This document shows positions 1-8,021 of a stretch of 14,373 bases of DNA, piece after piece; the stretch's first letter is position 1; every line of letters starts with the position of its first letter. Both the position numbers and the translations under genes were made by a program. This stretch comes from an uncultured Clostridia bacterium (GTDB taxonomy: Bacteria > Bacillota > Clostridia > Oscillospirales > Oscillospiraceae). The notes under the pieces were generated by a model that was not told the origin of the DNA, ran no database searches, and saw only the letters and a list, made by a program, of their open reading frames with translations. Where the stretch lies: assembly GCA_947176425.1 (NCBI GenBank), contig CAMWQV010000012.1, forward strand, positions 1 to 14,373, in the 5' to 3' direction.

Positions 1-1849
1 GAACGGTGAAGCGCTGGGCATCGAGCCCATCGCCGATGCTGGAGATGAGCAGTTTGCCGCAAATGACCTCAATGGGGATTGGGACCGCTCCGGCGCGGCA
101 CATATCACGCTGACCGGAGATGGCGGCAGTGTGAAGGGCCGCGGCGCATATATAAATGACAGCGATGTTCATATTTTATATGCAGGTACATACATCCTTT
201 CCGGTGACCTGACAGACGGAAGCATTATTATTGAAGCGGATAACAATGACAAAATATGGATTCTCCTGGACGGCGTATCACTGCACTGCGAGGACAGCGC
301 CGCTTTCCTGGTAGAGCAGGCCGGGAAGGTGTTCCTAACTCTTGCCGATGGAACGGAAAATTCTATTTCAAGCGGTGCGGAATACAGTCAGGAATCGATT
401 TCGGCGGGAATTGACGGCGCTGTCTATTCCAGGGATGATCTGACCATCAACGGCAGCGGTTCTCTTCGCGTTGCCGCCGCATACAAGCACGGTATCGTCT
501 GCAATGACGATTTAGTGATTACCGGAGGCGCTATTGAGATCACAGCGGTCCAGGATGGCATCCACGCCAATGACAGCGCACGTCTTGCCAACGCGGAGCT
601 GACCATCAATGCCGGGGACGACGGCATCACCGTTTCCAACGACGACGGGACCTCCTATATTTATGTGGAGTCGGGCAGTATCAATATCCCGTCCTGCTAC
701 GAGGGAATTGAGGCCATTAACATCACTATCGCCGGTGGTACGCTGGACATCCGGCCCATCGATGATGGGATCAATGCTAATGGCTGGGGCGGCGATTCCA
801 GGATTCATATTTCCGGCGGCAATATCACTATCATTAACGAAACAGGGCGTGACGCGGACGGCCTGGATTCCAACGGCAATATTGATATCAGCGGCGGGAA
901 TATCTTCATCAGCGTCAACGGCAGCGGCACAAATGCTGCCATAGACTGTGGAAGCGAAAACGGCGGAATCTGTACGATCAGCGGCGGGACTGTGACAGCG
1001 GCTGGAAGCAGCATGATGGCAGAGGGGTTCGACTCTGCGTCTGCACAATGCTTCGTCATGTACACCACATCTACCGCTTCAGCGGGGACTACAGTGACTT
1101 TGAAAAACGAAGCAGGGAGCGTGCTTGTATCTGAGACAATCCCTTGCAGCTTCTCCTCCATTGTCATCAGTACCCCCGAGCTGCAAATGGGCGAGACCTG
1201 CACAATCTCTGTCGGCAGCGCAGAAGAGGAGATCGTTGTGGACAACTCCTCCTCCGGTGGCTTTGCCATGGCCGGTATGTTTGGCGGGCGAGGCGGCGGC
1301 AGAGGGGAGCGGTCCTTTGACGGTCAGCCAGGTGCGGGAAACGCGGATTTAGGAAATACCCTAACAGGAATCCCGAACGGAGATGCCGGGCAAAAAGAAA
1401 TGCCGGAAATGCCAGGTAGTCAGATGCCAAAGGAGGGCGGCGATTTTACTCCCGGCGGCATCCATGGCAGCGACAGATCGGATATGGACAGCATCCCCGA
1501 GATTCCCGTTTCTGGCGATATGGATAACATGGTGCCCCAAAACGGGTTTCAAGTACCGGAAGGCGGCCTTGGTATGCAAAACAGAGAGGAGATCCAGCGT
1601 GAGCCAGGAGATTCGGAGGCTGTTTCAGGTGGTGAAACACAGCTTCCGAATCTAAATCGTGAACAAAACGGAATGGGCGGCGGTAACCGGAGGAATGAGT
1701 TTATGCAGTGGGAACAGAACCAGAATAGACCGCAAGACGCCGCAGTCTCCAATCTCTCCGCCGTTTCATCTGATACGTTGGCTCTGGTGGGCATTTCCAT
1801 TCTATTCTTGCTGGCAGGAATCTCTGTTGCGTTAAAGATAAAGCACTAA
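1..1849 (+). CDS. Carbohydrate-binding beta-helix surface protein (Cthe_2159-like), 5'-truncated
   Basis: The reading frame is open from the left edge (codons from position 2), so the true start and any signal peptide lie outside; a GTG at 131 is internal and has no ribosome site. About 615 residues are visible. The first ~340 match the Cthe_2159-type carbohydrate-binding family (Pfam PF14262): an opening 'GRGAYINDSDVHI...GTYILSGDL' segment, then repeated short strands such as 'DDLTINGSGSLRV', 'DDLVITGGAIEIT', 'DDGINANG' and 'ISGGNITI', as expected of a right-handed beta-helix. Family knowledge: these are secreted proteins that bind polysaccharide, with acidic turns that may bind calcium. A ~170-residue tail rich in Gly, Met, Pro, Gln and Asn follows and looks disordered. 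The last ~22 residues (TLALVGISILFLLAGISVAL, then KIKH) form a membrane anchor with a short basic cytoplasmic end. I infer a cell-surface glycan-binding protein. It is probably not an enzyme, since no catalytic motif is seen. Confidence 0.8.
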   Translation, partial: NGEALGIEPIADAGDEQFAANDLNGDWDRSGAAHITLTGDGGSVKGRGAYINDSDVHILYAGTYILSGDLTDGSIIIEADNNDKIWILLDGVSLHCEDSAAFLVEQAGKVFLTLADGTENSISSGAEYSQESISAGIDGAVYSRDDLTINGSGSLRVAAAYKHGIVCNDDLVITGGAIEITAVQDGIHANDSARLANAELTINAGDDGITVSNDDGTSYIYVESGSINIPSCYEGIEAINITIAGGTLDIRPIDDGINANGWGGDSRIHISGGNITIINETGRDADGLDSNGNIDISGGNIFISVNGSGTNAAIDCGSENGGICTISGGTVTAAGSSMMAEGFDSASAQCFVMYTTSTASAGTTVTLKNEAGSVLVSETIPCSFSSIVISTPELQMGETCTISVGSAEEEIVVDNSSSGGFAMAGMFGGRGGGRGERSFDGQPGAGNADLGNTLTGIPNGDAGQKEMPEMPGSQMPKEGGDFTPGGIHGSDRSDMDSIPEIPVSGDMDNMVPQNGFQVPEGGLGMQNREEIQREPGDSEAVSGGETQLPNLNREQNGMGGGNRRNEFMQWEQNQNRPQDAAVSNLSAVSSDTLALVGISILFLLAGISVALKIKH

Positions 1850-1933
1850 ATGTTCCTTAATTCCAAACGATGCAGAATTTTCAATGAAAAAATATCTCTG
1901 AGCAAAGCCGTCGTTCTCAACTGAAAAAATTAG

Positions 1934-1967
1934 AGCGGAAGGACCCTGTTTATACCGTCCTCCCGCT
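1934..1967. terminator. Bidirectional intrinsic terminator between convergent genes
   Basis: An 11-bp stem (AGCGGAAGGAC 1934-1944 with GTCCTCCCGCT 1957-1967, one A/C mismatch) closes a 12-nt loop. It is followed by TTTT on the plus strand and, on the minus strand after CTCTAA, by TTTTTT. It sits between the plus-strand surface-protein gene and the minus-strand sdaAA, so it can end both. The rest of 1850-1979 shows no gene. Confidence 0.75.
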
Positions 1968-1979
1968 TTTAATTGCTGA

Positions 1980-2939
1980 TTATGTAGCCGCTGTATTCTG
2001 TACAGTCTCAGCGCCGCTCTTGTCAAGTTTCCATCTGGCGTCTTTGATCGTCAGGGTACGTTTTTTCCGGTCGCCGTGCAGCTGTTTTTTGACCGCCTTG
2101 CCGGTGGGCGTAGCAGCCAGACCGCCCAGGGCCGTTTCCCGGAACTCCACAGGAAGTCTCCGGCCCACTTCTCCCATTGCGTCAATCACTTCGTCTACCG
2201 GGATACGGCTTTCAATTCCTGCCAGAGCCATATCAGCGGCGGCAATCGCGTTCACCGCGCCGATCACGTTCCGCTTGACACACGGCACCTCTACCAGACC
2301 TGCCACGGGGTCGCATACCAGGCCCAGCAGATTTTTCAGCGCCATCGCGACGGCGTGGCCCATCTGTTCATCCGTACCTTTGCGCAGATATACCAGCGCT
2401 CCCGCAGCCATAGCGGACGCGCTGCCGATCTCCGCCTGACATCCGCCCGCCGCGCCGGAAATACAGGCACGGTAGGCAATAACCGCGCCAATGCCGCTGG
2501 CGGTGAACAGCGCTTCCAGCATCCGGTCCTCTGTAAGATTATCCTGCCAGTACAGGGGGATCAGCACGGCAGGCAGCACGCCGCAGGCTCCGGCTGTGGG
2601 CGCGGCGACGATCCTGCGCATACAGGCATTGCTCTCCCCCATAGACAGTGCTTCCGCGATGACCTGCGCGGTAAAATCACCGCCGATGGGTGTTTTTTCA
2701 GCGGCGTATTCCCGCATCAACTTTCCCTGACCGCCAACCAGTCCGCTGACGCTGCGGCGTTCCCCAGTGTATACATGGGACGCCTCCCGCATTGCGTGCC
2801 AGACTGCGGCCATCTTGTTCAGGGAATCCGTCCGGGAGACGCCCCGGTTTTTCATATCCGCCTCTAATACGATCTCCCAAAAGCGTTTTCCTTCCTGCCG
2901 GGCGGCGGACAGGGTGTCTTTCATAGAATCCAGATTCAT
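1980..2939 (-). CDS. sdaAA: L-serine dehydratase, iron-sulfur type, alpha subunit
   Basis: This is the catalytic chain of the oxygen-sensitive [4Fe-4S] L-serine dehydratase (L-serine to pyruvate plus ammonia, cytoplasm). The 319-residue product carries the family hallmarks: 'MGESNACMRRIVAAPTAGACG' near 100-120, 'GGCQAEIGSASAMAA' (Cys167), and 'CDPVAGLVEVPCVKRN' (Cys209, Cys220). By family knowledge these three cysteines are the likely cluster ligands. I place the start at ATG 2937-2939: an AAGGAG site lies 7 nt upstream, whereas the longer in-frame ATG at 2957 would put that site inside the coding region. The start lies one base after the sdaAB stop (TGA at 2943-2941), so translation is probably coupled. 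The C-terminus continues about 38 Lys-rich residues past the conserved 'ATPTGK', a little longer than usual for this chain. Confidence 0.95.
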   Translation of the reverse strand: MNLDSMKDTLSAARQEGKRFWEIVLEADMKNRGVSRTDSLNKMAAVWHAMREASHVYTGERRSVSGLVGGQGKLMREYAAEKTPIGGDFTAQVIAEALSMGESNACMRRIVAAPTAGACGVLPAVLIPLYWQDNLTEDRMLEALFTASGIGAVIAYRACISGAAGGCQAEIGSASAMAAGALVYLRKGTDEQMGHAVAMALKNLLGLVCDPVAGLVEVPCVKRNVIGAVNAIAAADMALAGIESRIPVDEVIDAMGEVGRRLPVEFRETALGGLAATPTGKAVKKQLHGDRKKRTLTIKDARWKLDKSGAETVQNTAAT

Positions 2940-2940
2940 G

Positions 2941-3606
2941 TCAGCTCTCCTTCTCATAGTGGATGACTTGCAGAATGCCCGGCTGCCGTTCGATCAGCTG
3001 AACGATAAAATCGGGGGCAGGGTCGTCCGTCTCAATAATCATCATCACATTTCCGCCCTTGCTGCTGCGGCTCATGCTCATATTCGCGACGTTAACACCG
3101 GCTAACGCCAAGGCGTTTGTTACATCGGCAAGGTTGCCGCGGTTGTCCATATTTTGGATAATAAGGGTATGGTAATCGCCGGTGAAGCTGACATCAGTGC
3201 CGTCCAGTTTCGTGACTAAAATCCGTCCGCCGCCGGTGGAACAGGCCTGCATATTCAGACGGCGGTCATTCGCGCCCACCAGTTCCATTCGGACGCTGTT
3301 GGGATGGGCGTCGCGGAGGTCAAGTTCGTCAAAAGTAAATTTCAGGCCCCGTTCTTCGGCGATATCAAAACTGAGCGGGATATCAAGATCATCTGGGGGC
3401 ATACCAAGAAGTCCGGCAATCAGCGCTTTATCCGTGCCGTGTCCTACGCCGGTAGTCGCGAAGGAGCCGTGGAGGTGAAGGGAGGCTTTCACAGGGGTAT
3501 CGCCTAACAGCGTGCGCGCCATACGGCCAATGCGCACCGCTCCGGCGGTATGGGAGCTGGAGGGTCCGACCATAATGGGACCCATAATATCAAATAGGTC
3601 AATCAT
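2941..3606 (-). CDS. sdaAB: L-serine dehydratase, iron-sulfur type, beta subunit
   Basis: This is the partner chain of the two-subunit L-serine dehydratase. The N-terminus 'MIDLFDIMGPIMVGPSSSHTAGAVRI' is the conserved serine-dehydratase beta-domain signature, with the SSSHT loop. The C-terminal third, about residues 147-215 ('YHTLIIQNMDNRGNLADVTNALALAGVNVANMSMSR...'), is an ACT domain of the kind that binds amino acids; regulation by serine is a family-based inference. The product is 221 residues. I chose ATG 3604-3606, preceded by AGGAAAGGAA about 10 nt upstream, over an in-frame ATG at 3642 that would add 12 atypical residues and overlaps the promoter -10 element. It is first in a two-gene operon with sdaAA. 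Confidence 0.94.
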   Translation of the reverse strand: MIDLFDIMGPIMVGPSSSHTAGAVRIGRMARTLLGDTPVKASLHLHGSFATTGVGHGTDKALIAGLLGMPPDDLDIPLSFDIAEERGLKFTFDELDLRDAHPNSVRMELVGANDRRLNMQACSTGGGRILVTKLDGTDVSFTGDYHTLIIQNMDNRGNLADVTNALALAGVNVANMSMSRSSKGGNVMMIIETDDPAPDFIVQLIERQPGILQVIHYEKES

Positions 3607-3637
3607 CAGCGGCAAGTTCCTTTCCTGGATTGACACT

Positions 3638-3666
3638 ATCATATCAATAATTCACAAATAAGTCAA
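3638..3666 (-). promoter_or_regulatory. Sigma-A promoter of sdaAB-sdaAA
   Basis: On the minus strand TTGACT (3666-3661) is followed after exactly 17 bp by TATGAT (3643-3638), each 5 of 6 to consensus. Transcription would begin near 3631, giving a leader of roughly 25 nt that holds the sdaAB ribosome site. It lies between the MBL hydrolase stop and sdaAB, and no terminator is seen in that gap. Confidence 0.8.
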
Positions 3667-3698
3667 CCGCATTCCGTAAAATTTTGGCTTATTTTTCG

Positions 3699-4532
3699 TT
3701 AGAAGTCCACTTCCATTCCGTCATACGCGGCCAAAATCCCACGTTCCGCGCCCCATGCGGCCAGCTGCTCATAGGTCATTTCTCCGTTATGGCTGAAATG
3801 GTTCACAACTTTTACTGCGTCACTGTCCAGGCAGCCCATCTCCTGAAGTTTTTGGAACATATTTTCCGCGTCCGGCAGACCCATATGATACGCGGGAGTC
3901 GTTTTTTTTCCCATCGTAGCATCCAGGCTGACCAGATCAAAATTCTCCCTGGACAGCAGCTCCCAGGCTTCCGGAGACAGACTGCATCCGGTATCATGCC
4001 CATAAAAAACGGTTTTTCCGTCCTTTTTGCACACATATACCAGACATTCCTCCCGCTTATCGTGGTCGGCCGGAACCGCTATAATCTCCCATCCGTCAGA
4101 ATGGATAACATCCCCGCCGTGGGTTACATGGAAATGTACGCAGTCATCAATCGGGTGGGGCTTAAAGCGGTCGATCAAAATATGCTCATAAAACGATTTC
4201 TCTACCGCCTCGTTTCCGTACACATCCAGCACGCCCGCCGCGCCGTGTCCGAAATGCTCATGCCTGTGAATCAAATCCGTGGGAAACCAGTGGTCCATAT
4301 GGCTGTGCGTGACCAGCAGCGTGTGAATGCTGCCCAGATTCAGGCCGTACTGCACCGCATGGCAGTAGGTATCCGGCGGAAAGTCCAGCAGCAGGCTGTC
4401 ATCCAGCAGAGCCTGGGTACGGGTCCGCAGGTTGCGTCCGCCCGCTTTTCTCGCATGGCTGCAAATGCCGCAGGAACAGAACAGTCCCGGCCAGCCCTCT
4501 GCGGAAGCAGTACCCATATACAACATTTTCAT
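3699..4532 (-). CDS. PhnP-like MBL-fold metallo-hydrolase
   Basis: The 277-residue product has a metallo-beta-lactamase fold. The metal-binding motif is HSHMDH (76-81), with further likely ligands in 'ADHDK' (His157), 'GHDTG' (Asp180) and 'NHFSHNG' (His245/His248). An N-terminal CSCGIC cluster (Cys19, 21, 24) followed by 'R..RTQALLDDSLLLD' resembles the PhnP group, where cysteines hold a structural zinc. By family knowledge PhnP cleaves phosphoribosyl cyclic phosphate, and the wider group contains cyclic-phosphate and nucleotide phosphodiesterases. No phn gene is nearby, so the substrate is unknown. ATG 4530-4532 follows AAGGGG by 8 nt; an in-frame TTG at 4538 is less likely. It starts 55 nt after scrB with no promoter or terminator visible between them, suggesting co-transcription with the sucrose genes. 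Confidence 0.85.
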   Translation of the reverse strand: MKMLYMGTASAEGWPGLFCSCGICSHARKAGGRNLRTRTQALLDDSLLLDFPPDTYCHAVQYGLNLGSIHTLLVTHSHMDHWFPTDLIHRHEHFGHGAAGVLDVYGNEAVEKSFYEHILIDRFKPHPIDDCVHFHVTHGGDVIHSDGWEIIAVPADHDKREECLVYVCKKDGKTVFYGHDTGCSLSPEAWELLSRENFDLVSLDATMGKKTTPAYHMGLPDAENMFQKLQEMGCLDSDAVKVVNHFSHNGEMTYEQLAAWGAERGILAAYDGMEVDF

Positions 4533-4587
4533 AAACAATACCCCTTTCTCTCCATAAAATATTTTTAATTTTACAGCATGAATGCCC

Positions 4588-6003
4588 TCATGACAAGGAA
4601 TATTTTTCTACACGCATCGCCCGCAGACTGTATACGGCAGCCCGGCCTTTTCCGGAAAGCGTCAAGGTTTTCTGTCCGTTTTCCGGATACCACCGGACGG
4701 ACAATACCTGCTCGCCGCCGTTCACATAAATCTCCAGCGCGCTGGTATCCGCCAGAATACGCAGTTCCTTCAGCCTGTCTGCCGATGCTGTGCGCGTCTC
4801 CCGTCCGAAGCCGCCGTCTCTCACGGTCAGTACCAGCATTCCCGCCTCAGTCTTCAGCGATACGCCTGAGAGGTCCAGAGACAGCTCCGTTTCACAGGTA
4901 ATCCAGATATCGGAAAGCGGCGGCAGATTGATGGCGCATTCGCCGGAATAGAGATATTCCTGTGAATCTTCCCGAAGCGAGTCGATCTCCTGTACCGGAT
5001 TCATAACCAGATGTCCCTGCCGGTTTGTTATTTCTCGAGGAACGGTCAGACAATGCTGCCAGCCATAGGCGGCGGTCGGATTGCTGTACGCCGCGTCCGG
5101 CATCCCCATCCAGCCGATCAGTATGCGCCGTTTTCCGTCGAAAAATGTCTGGGGCGCATAGAAATCAAAGCCGAAATCCAACGGTACAAATTTTCCCAGT
5201 TCACAGTTGCCCCGAAAATCTCCAAAGAGAGGGAAATAACCGGCGGCATAGACATTTTCAAAACCGGGGCCTTTTTCCGCCACGCCCTGCGGCGATACGG
5301 ACAAAAACCACTGTCCGCCGATCTCGAACAGGTCGGGGCATTCCCACATATAGCCGAACGCTTCCGGTGTGCGGATGGTATTGATATGCGCCCAGTGCAG
5401 CTTGTCCTCCGACGCATAGACAAGCACTTCACCCGTATTGTCTTTTGTTCTCGCACCCAGCACCATATAATATTTCCCGTCCTGCTCCCATACCTTTGGG
5501 TCGCGTACATGACGGCTCACGCTGTCCGGATAGTCCCGGTATCCCAGCAGCAGGCGTTTCCAGCCGAGACGCACTCCGTCCGGCGAATAAGCCAGAATCG
5601 TATTGTTTTCCCGCCCGTCCAAAATATAATCGTATTCGCCGCCGTGCTTGATATTGCCGGTATAATACAGATACAGCCCGTCCTCCCCGCACAGTGCAGA
5701 ACCGGAATACGCGCCGTGTACGTCATATGCCTGGTCGCTGTACAGCATGACCGGACACTGCTCCCAGGAAAGCAGGTCTTTCGACTTATAATGTCCCCAG
5801 AATTTTATGCCGCCCTCCGCGTTAAATGGAGAATACTGATAAAATACGTGGTACTCGCCGCGGAAAAAACACAGTCCGTTCGGATCGTTCAGCCATCCCA
5901 CCGGCGGCATCAGATGCAGGCCCAGCCGCCAGGGACAGTCTGGAAGCGTTTGCCGTTCAGCCTCTTTGGTGAGTTTTATCAGATCCTTTTGCAGAGCATT
6001 CAT
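4588..6003 (-). CDS. scrB: Sucrose-6-phosphate hydrolase, GH32
   Basis: This glycoside hydrolase family 32 enzyme cleaves sucrose-6-phosphate (or a related beta-fructofuranoside) to glucose-6-phosphate and fructose in the cytoplasm. All three GH32 signatures are present: WLNDPNG with nucleophile Asp40, 'RHVRDPKVW' with transition-state stabiliser Asp168, and 'YMWECPDLF' with acid/base Glu221. 'FYQYSP' and 'WGHYKSKDLLSWE' are also present. The length of 471 residues fits a five-bladed propeller plus the C-terminal beta-sandwich. No signal peptide is seen, which agrees with an intracellular substrate. ATG at 6003 has an AGGAG site 8 nt upstream. It lies 82 nt downstream of the PTS gene, across a strong hairpin. 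The sucrose assignment rests on this PTS and LacI context; an inulin or fructan substrate is less likely. Confidence 0.93.
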   Translation of the reverse strand: MNALQKDLIKLTKEAERQTLPDCPWRLGLHLMPPVGWLNDPNGLCFFRGEYHVFYQYSPFNAEGGIKFWGHYKSKDLLSWEQCPVMLYSDQAYDVHGAYSGSALCGEDGLYLYYTGNIKHGGEYDYILDGRENNTILAYSPDGVRLGWKRLLLGYRDYPDSVSRHVRDPKVWEQDGKYYMVLGARTKDNTGEVLVYASEDKLHWAHINTIRTPEAFGYMWECPDLFEIGGQWFLSVSPQGVAEKGPGFENVYAAGYFPLFGDFRGNCELGKFVPLDFGFDFYAPQTFFDGKRRILIGWMGMPDAAYSNPTAAYGWQHCLTVPREITNRQGHLVMNPVQEIDSLREDSQEYLYSGECAINLPPLSDIWITCETELSLDLSGVSLKTEAGMLVLTVRDGGFGRETRTASADRLKELRILADTSALEIYVNGGEQVLSVRWYPENGQKTLTLSGKGRAAVYSLRAMRVEKYSLS

Positions 6004-6042
6004 AGCAGTTTCTCCTATTATTTTTTCAAATCAATATAAAAT

Positions 6043-6075
6043 GGTCCTGCCGTGTCCGGCGGATACGGCAGGACC
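6043..6075 (-). promoter_or_regulatory. Intercistronic hairpin between scrA and scrB
   Basis: An 11-bp perfect stem (GGTCCTGCCGT 6043-6053 with ACGGCAGGACC 6065-6075) continues through a G-T pair and TCC/GGA to a three-base loop, about 15 bp in all. It begins 10 nt after the scrA stop. On the minus strand it is followed by ATTTTATATTG rather than a clean U-tract. It could be a leaky terminator or a 3'-end stabiliser that sets the scrA to scrB ratio. Confidence 0.7.
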
Positions 6076-6085
6076 GCAAAATAGA

Positions 6086-7972
6086 TTAGATATGGATCAC
6101 CTGGTCCAGCAGCTTGCACGCGCCGGTCTGAATGGACAGCTGAGGATAATCGTCGGAGTTCGTAACCAGTACGACAACACAGTCAGGATGTCCCGCCTGC
6201 CGGATCTTATCCCGGTCAAACGCAATCAGTTTCTCACCGGCTTTGACCTTCTGGCCTTCCTGGACATAGCAGGTAAAGCCGTCGCCGTCCATCGCCACCG
6301 TATCGACGCCCACATGAATCAGCAGCTCGATTCCGTCGGGGGAAGTGACGCCTACCGCATGTTTTGTGTCTGTAACAGAGGAAATCTCGCCGTCAAACGG
6401 GGCCACGACAAGACCTTCTGTGGGGTTGATGCCAACGCCGCGGCCCAGTACGCCTGCCGCAAAGGTTTCGTCGGGAATCTCCTCAGAGGGGAACGCACTG
6501 CCCGCAGCAGGCGCGTAGACGGTACCCGGCTGGCACTGAATCGAAGGAACTGGGGTCGAGGGAGCGGCAGGCGCGGTTCTGGGAGCGGGTTCGGCGTCCT
6601 TGTAGCCGAAGACCCAGGTCAGCGCAAAAGCTACACCTACGGAAATGACCATCATAATAATATATTTAACGGGGTCGTGGAGGCACAGCATCAGGCCAAA
6701 AATACCGGTTACACCCGTACCGCTGGCACCCAGGCCCGTGATAGAAGCAAACATGGCTCCGGCAGCGCCGCCGATGCAGCCGCAGATAAAGGGCTTGAAA
6801 TGGCGGAGGTTCACGCCGAAGATAGCGGGTTCCGTGATGCCCATGAAGCAGGACAGCGCAGAGGGAAGGGCGACAGATTTGGTTTTTCCGTTTTTGGTTT
6901 TCAGAGCCACCGCCAGCGTTGCCGCGCCCTGCGCCAGATTCGCCGCGGAAGCCAGCGGCAGCCAGTATGTTAAGTTATACTGCGCAAGCTGTCCGACATC
7001 AATGACCGTGTACATATGGTGAATGCCGCCTACCACGGTCAGAGAGTACAGACCGCCCATGACCATGCTGCCAAGACCGAAAGGCAGCGTGAGCAGGGTC
7101 AGAATGCCGTTGATAATGCCGTTCTCAATCGCGACGAAAATCGGCCCGATAATGGAGAGGGTCAGATAGCCTGTCGCGAATACGCTGACCAGCGGCGTGA
7201 CAAACAGGTCAAACATAGCAGGGACAATTTTATGCAGGCGTTTTTCAATAAAGCACATCACCCACACCGCGATAATAACCGGGATGACATGGCCCTGATA
7301 GCCTACCATATCCACGCTGTAAAGCCCGAACCATACTTTCTGCGTTTGCAGGACGCCCTCTGTAGCGACAGTCCAGGCGTTTTGCAGATTGGGGTGGATC
7401 ATAATCATGCCGATGACCGCTCCTAAGAACGGGTTTCCGCCGAACGCCCTCGCCGCGCTGAACGCAATCAGAATCGGCAGAAACGTATAGGCAGTATTGG
7501 CAAAGAGATTTGCAAAGACGTAAATGGAACCAGTGGTGTCGATATTCAGATAATTGTTGTTGACCATGAACGTCAGCGCTTCCATAATTCCCATTAGGAA
7601 ACCGCTGGCAACGATGGCCGGAATGATTGGTACAAAGACATCGCCTAATGTTTTAATGGCCCGCTTGAATACATTCTGATTTGCGGCGGCGGCGGCCTTT
7701 ACATCCTCCTTTGACGCCGCAGTCAGGCCGGAGATTGCGATAAACTCATCATAGACTTTGTTTACCACGCCGGTTCCCAGGATGATTTGCAGCTGCCCGG
7801 ACGCGCTGAACACACCCTTTACGCCGTCAATGTCCTCCACGCCTTTTGCGTCACACTTGGCGTTGTCCGCCAGCACCAGCCGCAGACGGGTGGCACAGTG
7901 GGCGGCGGAGATGAGGTTTTCTTTTTTCCCCACCTTTTCATAGATTTGTTGAGCTACTTTTGCGTAATCCAT
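6086..7972 (-). CDS. scrA: PTS sucrose/beta-glucoside-type transporter EIIBCA
   Basis: This is a single-chain PTS permease that imports and phosphorylates a sugar, here probably sucrose to sucrose-6-phosphate. Domain order is EIIB (1 to ~80, phosphorylated Cys26 in 'HCATRLRL'); EIIC (~105-457, about ten hydrophobic segments and the conserved 'GITEPAIFGVNLR'); a Pro/Ala linker (~459-490); and EIIA of the glucose type (~500-628, His538 in 'TKHAVGV' and active His553 in 'LLIHVGVDTV'). At 628 residues all three domains are complete, so only EI and HPr are needed from elsewhere. ATG at 7972 follows AAAGGA by about 8 nt. Two operator palindromes lie 60-120 bp upstream. Sucrose specificity is inferred from the adjoining GH32 gene; trehalose and beta-glucoside permeases share this architecture. 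Confidence 0.92.
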   Translation of the reverse strand: MDYAKVAQQIYEKVGKKENLISAAHCATRLRLVLADNAKCDAKGVEDIDGVKGVFSASGQLQIILGTGVVNKVYDEFIAISGLTAASKEDVKAAAAANQNVFKRAIKTLGDVFVPIIPAIVASGFLMGIMEALTFMVNNNYLNIDTTGSIYVFANLFANTAYTFLPILIAFSAARAFGGNPFLGAVIGMIMIHPNLQNAWTVATEGVLQTQKVWFGLYSVDMVGYQGHVIPVIIAVWVMCFIEKRLHKIVPAMFDLFVTPLVSVFATGYLTLSIIGPIFVAIENGIINGILTLLTLPFGLGSMVMGGLYSLTVVGGIHHMYTVIDVGQLAQYNLTYWLPLASAANLAQGAATLAVALKTKNGKTKSVALPSALSCFMGITEPAIFGVNLRHFKPFICGCIGGAAGAMFASITGLGASGTGVTGIFGLMLCLHDPVKYIIMMVISVGVAFALTWVFGYKDAEPAPRTAPAAPSTPVPSIQCQPGTVYAPAAGSAFPSEEIPDETFAAGVLGRGVGINPTEGLVVAPFDGEISSVTDTKHAVGVTSPDGIELLIHVGVDTVAMDGDGFTCYVQEGQKVKAGEKLIAFDRDKIRQAGHPDCVVVLVTNSDDYPQLSIQTGACKLLDQVIHI

Positions 7973-8021
7973 ACTCTCGATCCTTTCTTTTTTAATTTAT
8001 TTCAACCCTCCTGCGGGTCGG

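Noticed and set aside
2076..2867. 263-codon open frame on the plus strand opposite sdaAA
   Set aside because: It is a shadow of a well-supported gene on the other strand, with no ribosome site or recognisable domain; its Arg/His/Ala-rich composition reflects the GC-rich third positions of sdaAA.
2940..2957. Upstream ATG for sdaAA at 2957
   Set aside because: It would place the AAGGAG ribosome site inside the coding sequence and overlap sdaAB; ATG 2939 is correctly spaced from that site.
3684..4568. 294-codon open frame on the plus strand opposite the MBL hydrolase
   Set aside because: It is antisense to an intact enzyme with all metal motifs; no ribosome site, promoter or family resemblance.
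5011..6973. 342- and 335-codon open frames on the plus strand opposite scrB and scrA
   Set aside because: The opposite strand encodes complete GH32 and PTS proteins with catalytic motifs; these frames have no family resemblance or ribosome sites.
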